Positions 1 to 5,119 of a stretch of DNA of 8,218 nt are shown here, piece by piece. Position numbers and translations under genes: made by a program. A model generated the notes under the pieces. The model did no database searches. It had not been told where the DNA came from and saw only the letters and a program-made list of their open reading frames with translations. The stretch is from an uncultured bacterium (lineage in GTDB: Bacteria; UBP6; UBA1177; JAKLFG01): assembly GCA_938048925.1 (NCBI GenBank), contig CALITV010000288.1:1-8218 (forward strand), given 5' to 3'. Each line of letters opens with the position of its first letter. Within the stretch, counting starts at the first letter, position 1.

Positions 1-373
1 TGTCCCATGTGGTGAAATCGGGGCGCGGGTCGATTGGTTCTTCGCTCAGACGAACTGCTCTTTCGGGGCGTTTTCCCTCGTTGCAGACCTCAACCCGATA
101 GGTCAGTGTTTTACCTACCGCGGCATATTTTGGCATGAAGCGGCGTACCGAAAATGCAGGATGAAAAGGGCGATCGAAAAGGCGGGAGACGAAAAATACC
201 GCGCCGAGCGCCGCAAGAATAGTGAAAACCATCGAGGATTGGGTGTTGAGGCCGAAGAAGAGGGCGACGAGGAACATCGTGAAGAAAAATGTGCCGGCGG
301 GAGTGACGCGGCGGTCGAGAAAGCGTAGGAAAGCGAAGGTGTGCCGGTACCAGTGGTAGAGACGGCGCTTCAT
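1..373 (-). CDS. DUF58-like membrane protein, N-terminal part (cut by window edge)
   Basis: The reading frame is open from an ATG at 371-373 to the window edge, giving 124 residues of an incomplete protein. It has a short basic N-terminus (starts MKRRLYHWYR), then two hydrophobic segments at about residues 25-43 and 47-64, so it is probably anchored in the inner membrane by a helical hairpin. After that comes a segment of the type RPFHPAFSVRRFMPKYAAVG followed by a YRVEVCNEG strand, which resembles the extracytoplasmic or beta-rich region that precedes the DUF58 domain in MoxR-linked proteins. The DUF58 domain itself would lie outside the window, so the family call rests on this pattern and on the neighbour. 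The start codon overlaps the moxR stop codon (ATGA) and no clear Shine-Dalgarno sequence precedes it, which points to translational coupling with moxR. In other bacteria such pairs often continue with VWA-domain (Bat-type) genes. The exact role is unknown. Confidence 0.72.
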   Translation of the reverse strand, partial: MKRRLYHWYRHTFAFLRFLDRRVTPAGTFFFTMFLVALFFGLNTQSSMVFTILAALGAVFFVSRLFDRPFHPAFSVRRFMPKYAAVGKTLTYRVEVCNEGKRPERAVRLSEEPIDPRPDFTTWD

Positions 374-1311
374 GCCGGCACGGGAATACTACGGAGGATG
401 CGGTCAACGACGCTCACGGCGGAGAGCCCCGAAAAGCGTGCCTGTGGATCGAGCATGAGACGATGGGGAACCGCCGCCGGGGCGATCTCGCGAATGTCGT
501 CGGGCAGCACGAAATCGCGGCCGCTGAAAAGGGCGAGCGCTTGGGATCCCCGCATGAGGGCGATGGATGCGCGGGGGCTCGCGCCGAGGAGCACCCCTTC
601 GGCAGCGCGGGTCGCCGCGACAATGTCCACAATGTAATGCTTGAGTTCTTCGCTGATAGCGACGCGGCGGATCGTCTGCATGATCGAGAGAATCGTCGTG
701 TCGTCGGCGACGGGTTTCACCCGGAGGAGCGGGTGCTCGACTCCTTGGTCGGACATAACGCGCACCTCGTCGTCTCGACTGATATAGCCGAGCGAGAGGC
801 GCATCATAAAACGATCCATCTGTGATTCGGGGAGCGGGTAGGTGCCGCGCGATTCGATCTGATTCTGTGTCGCTATGACGAAAAACGGTTCGGGGAGCGG
901 ACGCCGCACGCCGTCGGCGCTCACCTGTCCCTCGCCCATCGCCTCGAGAAGCGCCGACTGGGTCCTGGGGCTTGCACGGTTTATCTCATCGGTGAGAAGA
1001 ATATTCGTGAAAATGGGGCCCTCGCGGAACTCGAAATTTCCTTCGCGTTGATTGTACACCGAGACGCCGATGATGTCGGCGGGGAGGAGATCGGGGGTGA
1101 ATTGGATGCGTCGGAATTGCGTATCAATGGCGCGCGCGAGCGTCTTGGCGAGCGTCGTCTTTCCGGTGCCGGGCACATCCTCGAGCAAGACATGGCCGCC
1201 GCTGAAAAAGGCAGCGAGGAGCAGGCGTATCGTTTTTTCCTGTCCCTTGATGACGGTGCCGATCGTGTCGGCGATCTGCCGATAGATATGCTGTGCCGCG
1301 GAGATTTCCAT
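370..1311 (-). CDS. MoxR-family AAA+ ATPase
   Basis: This encodes a 313-residue cytoplasmic AAA+ ATPase of the MoxR class, full length for the family. MoxR proteins are thought to act as chaperones in maturing partner complexes, often with DUF58 and VWA-domain proteins. Visible motifs are Walker A (DVPGTGKT, residues 45-52), Walker B (ILLTDEIN, 104-111), the sensor-1 region with the family hallmark ATQNQIE (147-153) followed by GTYPLPESQMDRF, and a sensor-2 region with SPR (245-247). The ATG at 1309-1311 is preceded by AAGGAG about six bases upstream, which supports this start. The next gene downstream overlaps it by four bases, so the two form an operon transcribed away from the tRNA array. 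The particular target of this MoxR cannot be read from the sequence. The family call is certain, the biological role is not. Confidence 0.95.
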   Translation of the reverse strand: MEISAAQHIYRQIADTIGTVIKGQEKTIRLLLAAFFSGGHVLLEDVPGTGKTTLAKTLARAIDTQFRRIQFTPDLLPADIIGVSVYNQREGNFEFREGPIFTNILLTDEINRASPRTQSALLEAMGEGQVSADGVRRPLPEPFFVIATQNQIESRGTYPLPESQMDRFMMRLSLGYISRDDEVRVMSDQGVEHPLLRVKPVADDTTILSIMQTIRRVAISEELKHYIVDIVAATRAAEGVLLGASPRASIALMRGSQALALFSGRDFVLPDDIREIAPAAVPHRLMLDPQARFSGLSAVSVVDRILRSIPVPA

Positions 1312-1341
1312 GGGTGCTCCTTCTCGTCGTGGGTGAAACGA

Positions 1342-1369
1342 ATTCTAGCGTTCAACATTGAAAAAGCAA
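1342..1369 (-). promoter_or_regulatory. Candidate promoter for the moxR operon
   Basis: On the minus strand a -10-like TAGAAT (plus-strand positions 1342-1347, five of six matches to TATAAT) is preceded after 16 bases by TTGCTT (1364-1369), a weak -35. Transcription would begin near 1335, leaving a leader of about 24 bases with the AAGGAG of moxR. Position and -10 quality support it. The poor -35 keeps confidence moderate. Confidence 0.4.
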
Positions 1370-1376
1370 ATGGACG

Positions 1377-1417
1377 GCACCGGTGCGATTGGAAAAAACT
1401 TGATTTTCCGCCGGTGC
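1377..1417. repeat. Two-part inverted repeat between divergent promoters
   Basis: The outer arms GCACCGG (1377-1383) and CCGGTGC (1411-1417) are perfect complements. The inner arms GGAAAA (1391-1396) and TTTTCC (1404-1409) pair across a seven-base loop. The left outer arm is also part of a ten-base perfect palindrome, GCACCGGTGC (1377-1386), and its GCCGGTGC-like half recurs at 1410-1417. No T-tract follows on either strand, so an intrinsic terminator is unlikely. The element sits between the moxR and tRNA promoters and covers the proposed tRNA -35, so an operator is possible but unproven. Confidence 0.55.
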
Positions 1418-1427
1418 TCGCTAGATT
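1400..1427 (+). promoter_or_regulatory. Candidate promoter for the tRNA array
   Basis: TTGATT (1400-1405) and TAGATT (1422-1427) are separated by 16 bases, each matching four of six sigma70 consensus positions. An A-tract (1393-1398) lies just upstream of the -35, in the place of an UP element. Transcription would start near 1434, a few bases before the tRNA-Pro gene at 1441. No better promoter is seen before the array, and the same transcript could continue into tig. Confidence 0.4.
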
Positions 1428-1440
1428 TCCTTTCGCTACA

Positions 1441-1517
1441 CGGGGTGTAGCTCAGTTGGCTAGAGTGCTTGCTTTGGGAGCAAGTGGCCGGAGGTTCAAG
1501 TCCTCTCACCCCGACCA
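1441..1517 (+). tRNA. tRNA-Pro(UGG)
   Basis: This is a complete 77-base cloverleaf with encoded CCA (1515-1517). The acceptor arms CGGGGTG and CACCCCG pair fully, and the discriminator is A. The anticodon stem CTTGC/GCAAG encloses a loop with anticodon TGG at 1475-1477. The T-loop is TTCAAGT. It is the first gene of a five-tRNA array. Confidence 0.97.
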
Positions 1518-1520
1518 GCG

Positions 1521-1597
1521 GTGCCCGTAGCTCAGTTGGATAGAGCAACTGACTTCTAATCAGTAGGCCAGAGGTTCGATTCCTCTCGGGCACGCCA
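1521..1597 (+). tRNA. tRNA-Arg(UCU)
   Basis: This is a complete 77-base tRNA with acceptor arms GTGCCCG/CGGGCAC, discriminator G and encoded CCA (1595-1597). The anticodon stem ACTGA/TCAGT holds anticodon TCT at 1555-1557, so it reads AGA and AGG. It starts only three bases after tRNA-Pro, which implies a common precursor. Its D and anticodon arms closely resemble those of the tRNA-Lys downstream. Confidence 0.97.
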
Positions 1598-1623
1598 GGT
1601 TGCTGTTTCACATTGCGAGGTAT

Positions 1624-1699
1624 GGTGGGTGTAGTTCAATGGTAGAGCACCGGACTGTGGCTCCGGGCGTTATGGGTTCGAGTCCCATTACCCACCCCA
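1624..1699 (+). tRNA. tRNA-His(GUG)
   Basis: This 76-base tRNA includes the extra 5' G (-1) at 1624, which faces C73 at 1696, the identity element read by histidyl-tRNA synthetase. The anticodon GTG lies at 1657-1659 inside the CCGGA/TCCGG stem. CCA is encoded at 1697-1699. Pair 7-66 is G-T. Confidence 0.97.
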
Positions 1700-1707
1700 T
1701 TTTTGGT

Positions 1708-1783
1708 GGGCCCTTAGCTCAGCTGGTAGAGCAACTGACTCTTAATCAGTGGGCCGAAGGTTCGAATCCTTCAGGGCCTACCA
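1708..1783 (+). tRNA. tRNA-Lys(CUU)
   Basis: This 76-base tRNA has anticodon CTT at 1741-1743 in the ACTGA/TCAGT stem and encoded CCA at 1781-1783. The acceptor arms are GGGCCCT and AGGGCCT, so the first pair (1-72) is a G-U wobble while the other six pairs are Watson-Crick. The discriminator is A. It begins eight bases after tRNA-His. Confidence 0.96.
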
Positions 1784-1834
1784 TCTATAATTTCTTGTAG
1801 GGTATCTATGCTGACAGATAACGATACATGCGGC

Positions 1835-1917
1835 GCGAGAGTGGCGGAACTGGCAGACGCACTGGATTTAGGATCCAGCGGGAAACCGTGGGGGTTCGAC
1901 TCCCCCCCCTCGCACCA
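1835..1917 (+). tRNA. tRNA-Leu(UAG)
   Basis: This is an 83-base class II tRNA with anticodon TAG at 1869-1871 in the CTGGA/TCCAG stem, a short extra arm (GGGAAACC, 1880-1887), discriminator A and encoded CCA at 1915-1917. The acceptor arms GCGAGAG and CCCTCGC leave an A-C mismatch at position 6-67 (1840 against 1908). It reads CUN codons. It is the last gene of the array and lies 32 bases before the tig start codon. Confidence 0.96.
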
Positions 1918-1949
1918 TCGGATAGTGTAATAAACTTGAGGGAGCGACT

Positions 1950-3236
1950 ATGGAACATATCCTGAAAGCCATCAGCGATGTCGAAAAGGAGATTTCGGTG
2001 ACCATTTCGGCAACCGAGGTTGCCGAGCGGTTTTCCGAGGTATATCGGCAGATCGCGCGGGCCGCGAATCTCAAGGGCTTCCGGCCTGGCAAGGCGCCGT
2101 TGTCGGTCCTCAAACAGTTCTACGGGAAAGCGGCCGCCGAAGAGGTCGAGGCGCACTTCATTGAGACCGGCATACGGGAGGTCGTCGCCAAGGAGAACCT
2201 TCGTCTCATTGAGCGGCCGGTCGTTACGCAGAGAAGCCCGATCTTCGAACATGCCGAGTTCACCTTTTCTTTCAAGGTAGAGACCTTTCCTTCGATCGAG
2301 GCGTCGGAACGCGAGTACCGCATATCCTATACACCGGTCTCCTTCCGGGAAGAGATGCTCGAGGACGAACTCATGGCGTTCCGCCGACGGTATACGACCT
2401 TCTCGAAAGTCGACCGACCCGCGCGTGACGGCGACCGCGTGACGGTGACCTTCACCGGAACACTCGAGGGGAAAGAGGTGCCCGGCGTGAAGGGTGAGTC
2501 GGTGCCGGTTACGCTCGGCGAGCGGCATTTCATCGAAGGGTTCGAAGCGATGCTCCGCGATCGCCGGGCCGGCGACACATTTACCGAGCCGGTCCTGTTC
2601 CCCGAAACCTATCATGCGAAGGATGTCGCTGGAAAGAGCGTTGACTTTGCGGTTGAGGTACTGGCGGTCGAAGAGGCTTCGACGCCGGAACTCACCGACG
2701 AGTTCGTTGCCGCGCACCATGAAAAGGCGAAAACGGTTGCTGAACTGCGCGATTTGGTTCGTGCCGACATTCAGCGCTCTATTGATGATATCAACCGGGA
2801 GACCGAGCGGCACATCCTCGTCGAACGGTATGTCCGCGAACATGATTTTCCGATCCCCCAGACATTTCTTGAGGCCGAGATCGCTTCGCGTCGCGAATCA
2901 TACCGTCGCCGTCACCATGTCGAAGAGGTGCTGCCTGCGGAGGAAGCACGGATCCGTGAGGAGGCTACATTTGCGGCGAAGAGGTTCTTCCTGCTCAACC
3001 ATTTCGCCCAGATGCTGGGAATAGAGGCGAGCGATGAGGACCTCGATCGGGAACTGGCCGCCGAGGCCGCTCGGTACGGGATACCGCTCGAGCATTTCAA
3101 GCGCTACATCGGCGAGCAAGCGCTCATGGAGCGGCGGTTCGCGCTACGGGAAAAGCGGGTTGTGGACCGGCTTATGGAAAAGGCGGTGTTCGAACGCACG
3201 CCGCTGCCGGAAGAAGAAAAAAACGACAAGCGATAG
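1950..3236 (+). CDS. tig: Trigger factor (ribosome-associated chaperone and peptidyl-prolyl isomerase)
   Basis: This encodes a 428-residue trigger factor, the chaperone that docks at the ribosomal exit tunnel and shields nascent chains. Three domains are visible. The N-terminal ribosome-binding domain (about 1-115) carries the signature GFRPGKAP at residues 43-50. The FKBP-type prolyl isomerase domain (about 158-243) begins [20 protein letters not shown] and contains the FIEGFE turn. The C-terminal substrate-cradling helical domain (about 245-420) ends in a charged tail ([11 protein letters not shown]). GAGGGAG, five bases before the ATG, supports the start. No promoter or terminator is evident in the 32 bases after tRNA-Leu, so tig may be read from the tRNA transcript. 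The stop TAG overlaps the clpP Shine-Dalgarno sequence. Length and order before clpP-clpX-lon are typical. Confidence 0.97.
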   Translation: MEHILKAISDVEKEISVTISATEVAERFSEVYRQIARAANLKGFRPGKAPLSVLKQFYGKAAAEEVEAHFIETGIREVVAKENLRLIERPVVTQRSPIFEHAEFTFSFKVETFPSIEASEREYRISYTPVSFREEMLEDELMAFRRRYTTFSKVDRPARDGDRVTVTFTGTLEGKEVPGVKGESVPVTLGERHFIEGFEAMLRDRRAGDTFTEPVLFPETYHAKDVAGKSVDFAVEVLAVEEASTPELTDEFVAAHHEKAKTVAELRDLVRADIQRSIDDINRETERHILVERYVREHDFPIPQTFLEAEIASRRESYRRRHHVEEVLPAEEARIREEATFAAKRFFLLNHFAQMLGIEASDEDLDRELAAEAARYGIPLEHFKRYIGEQALMERRFALREKRVVDRLMEKAVFERTPLPEEEKNDKR

Positions 3237-3246
3237 GAGACCTCGG

Positions 3247-3846
3247 ATGCGGAAAAAGACGACGGCCTCGCTTATCCCCATCGTCATCGAGAAAGAGGGG
3301 CAGATAGAGCGGGCGTACGACATCTACTCGCGTTTGCTCAAAGACCGCATTATCTTTCTCGGCGGTCCGGTCACTGACGAGATGGCCGACCTCGTGGTGG
3401 CCGAGATGCTTTTCCTCGAATCGCAGGACCCAGAACAGGATATCCAACTGTACATCAACAGCCCCGGCGGCTCGGTGACGGCGGGACTTGCGATCTATGA
3501 CACCATGCAGTATGTCAAGCCGCCGGTGACGACCATCTGCATCGGGCAGGCGGCGAGCATGGGCGCCTTGCTCCTTGCGGCGGGCGCTCCCGGCAAGCGC
3601 TTCTCTCTCCCCAACGCCCGGATCATGATCCACCAGCCGATGGGTGGCTTTCAGGGGCAGGCGACCGATGTCGAGATCCACGCCAAAGAGATACTCGCAC
3701 TCAAGGAGCGGCTTATCGAGATCATGGCCAAGCACACCGGTGCCGAAAAGAAGACGCTCCGCCGGGACATGGAGCGAGACTTCTTCCTGTCGGCCGAAGA
3801 GGCGAAGGGATACGGTATCATAGACAATGTCATCGTGAAGAAATGA
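3247..3846 (+). CDS. clpP: ATP-dependent Clp protease proteolytic subunit ClpP
   Basis: This encodes the 199-residue serine peptidase that forms the double-heptamer chamber of ClpXP. The catalytic triad is present with family spacing: Ser104 in GQAASMGA, His129 in MIHQPMGG, and Asp178 in DMERDFF. The segment [11 protein letters not shown] (70-80) is the oxyanion-hole strand. The frame stays open upstream into tig, but ATG 3247-3249 is preferred: it sits seven bases after AGGAG (3235-3239), and the mature protein begins with the usual [10 protein letters not shown] stretch right after it. The short N-terminal leader (MRKKTTAS) may be processed, as in other ClpPs. The stop overlaps the clpX start (ATGA), so the two subunits are probably translated in a coupled way. 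Confidence 0.97.
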   Translation: MRKKTTASLIPIVIEKEGQIERAYDIYSRLLKDRIIFLGGPVTDEMADLVVAEMLFLESQDPEQDIQLYINSPGGSVTAGLAIYDTMQYVKPPVTTICIGQAASMGALLLAAGAPGKRFSLPNARIMIHQPMGGFQGQATDVEIHAKEILALKERLIEIMAKHTGAEKKTLRRDMERDFFLSAEEAKGYGIIDNVIVKK

Positions 3847-5117
3847 ACGAGCGCCGTCGTCGGGAAGGTGATGTCCGTTGTTCATTCTGCGGCAAGTCGC
3901 AGAACGATATCGGTGCCGGTGGCAAGATCATCGCCGGACAGGGGGCGTTCATCTGTAGCGACTGCGTGACCCTCTGCCACGAAATCATTACCGAAGAGGA
4001 GGCCCTTTCGTTCCCGGAAGCACACGAGGGGCTCCCGACACCGAGCGAGATAAAGCGGGAACTCGATGCCTATGTCATCGGACAGGAATATGCCAAGAAG
4101 GTACTTTCGGTCGCCGTTTACAATCACTACAAGCGCATCAATGCCGTTGCGGCGCACAAGGCCCATGATGTCGAGATCCAGAAGAGCAATGTCTTGCTCG
4201 TTGGCCCGACCGGCGTCGGAAAGACGCTGCTCGCCCGAACGCTTGCGCGCCTTCTCCGCGTCCCCGTCGCCATCGCCGACGCGACGACGCTCACCGAGGC
4301 GGGATATGTCGGAGAGGATGTCGAGAACATCCTGCTCATGCTCCTTCAGAACTGTGGTTACGATGTTCAGCGGGCGCAGCGGGGCATCGTGTACATTGAC
4401 GAGATAGACACGATAGCCCGCAAGTCGGACAGCCCCTCCATCACTCGCGATGTTTCGGGAGAGGGGGTTCAGCAGGCGCTGCTCAAGATCATAGAGGGGA
4501 CGATTGCCAGCGTGCCGCCGACCGGCGGACGCAAGCATCCCCAGCAGGAATACATCAAGATAGACACGAGCAACATCCTTTTCATAGCGGGAGGCGCGTT
4601 CGAAGGGCTTCCCGACATCGTCGCGCGCCGTATCAAACGGGCGCAGATAGGGTTCGGTGCGGAACCGGCTCGCGCGGTAGAGGACCGCGGCGAATTGTTG
4701 GCACAGCTCCAACCTGAGGATCTGCTCAAATATGGTCTCATCCCCGAGTTCGTCGGACGGTTTCCCATAACGGCCCATCTCCACGATCTTGGGGAGAAGG
4801 ATCTGCTCCGTATCCTCACCGAGCCGCGTGACGCCATCGTCAAGCAGTACAAAGCACTTTTACGCATGGAAGACATCACGCTCACCTTCCGAGAGGATGC
4901 GCTCGAAGAGATCGTGCGCCGGACTTCCGCCCTCAAAACGGGGGCTCGCGGGCTTCGACGGATCATCGAACAGGTCATGCTTGATATCATGTATCGCGCA
5001 CCGGAAGAGCGGGATCGCATCCGGGAAATCGTCATCACGCGGGGCGTCGTAGCGTCTGGCGAACCGCCGGTTACTTTGCTTCGGAAAAATACGAAAGCGG
5101 GCGAAGGAGGCGCTTGA
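3843..5117 (+). CDS. clpX: ClpX unfoldase (ATP-dependent Clp protease ATP-binding subunit)
   Basis: This encodes the 424-residue AAA+ unfoldase that recognises substrates and feeds them to ClpP. The N-terminal zinc-binding domain uses Cys13, Cys16, Cys38 and Cys41. The AAA+ core shows Walker A GPTGVGKT (121-128), pore-1 loop GYVG (154-157), Walker B IVYIDEID (182-189), the RKH pore-entrance loop (230-232), and a GARGLR sensor-2 motif (367-372). The IGF loop needed to dock on ClpP is intact (Ile269-Gly270-Phe271), so it should work with the adjacent ClpP. The start ATG overlaps the clpP stop and lacks a strong Shine-Dalgarno sequence of its own, consistent with coupling. The 3' end carries the AAGGAGG that serves lon. 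Length and all key residues are normal. Confidence 0.98.
   Translation: MNERRRREGDVRCSFCGKSQNDIGAGGKIIAGQGAFICSDCVTLCHEIITEEEALSFPEAHEGLPTPSEIKRELDAYVIGQEYAKKVLSVAVYNHYKRINAVAAHKAHDVEIQKSNVLLVGPTGVGKTLLARTLARLLRVPVAIADATTLTEAGYVGEDVENILLMLLQNCGYDVQRAQRGIVYIDEIDTIARKSDSPSITRDVSGEGVQQALLKIIEGTIASVPPTGGRKHPQQEYIKIDTSNILFIAGGAFEGLPDIVARRIKRAQIGFGAEPARAVEDRGELLAQLQPEDLLKYGLIPEFVGRFPITAHLHDLGEKDLLRILTEPRDAIVKQYKALLRMEDITLTFREDALEEIVRRTSALKTGARGLRRIIEQVMLDIMYRAPEERDRIREIVITRGVVASGEPPVTLLRKNTKAGEGGA
5104..5110 (+). promoter_or_regulatory. Ribosome binding site deciding the lon start
   Basis: A full AAGGAGG lies inside the last codons of clpX. It is three bases from the in-frame TTG at 5114, nine from the GTG at 5120 and 27 from the ATG at 5138. 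The spacing favours GTG 5120 as the lon start, two bases after the clpX stop. Confidence 0.65.
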
Positions 5118-5119
5118 CG

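Noticed and set aside
1786..1791. Perfect TATAAT between tRNA-Lys and tRNA-Leu
   Set aside because: No -35-like sequence lies 16-19 bases upstream, where the conserved tRNA-Lys T-arm sits. On its own it is not enough for a promoter.
1345..1800. Open frames across the tRNAs encoding peptides such as VPERNRTSGLL and PLAQLVEQLTLNQW
   Set aside because: These are the well-known spurious translations of tRNA genes. The cloverleafs explain the sequence fully.
1803..1820. Small inverted repeat TATCT/AGATA between tRNA-Lys and tRNA-Leu
   Set aside because: It has five AT-rich pairs around an eight-base loop, too weak to call a functional hairpin or terminator.
1806..2843. A 345-codon minus-strand frame over tRNA-Leu and tig
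   Set aside because: It begins in the trigger factor gene, ends just upstream of tRNA-Leu and shows no domain. It is a shadow of tig and the tRNA.
3034..3246. Upstream extension of the clpP frame into tig
   Set aside because: The extension is out of frame with the conserved tig C-terminus, while ATG 3247 has a well-spaced AGGAG and matches the usual ClpP N-terminus.
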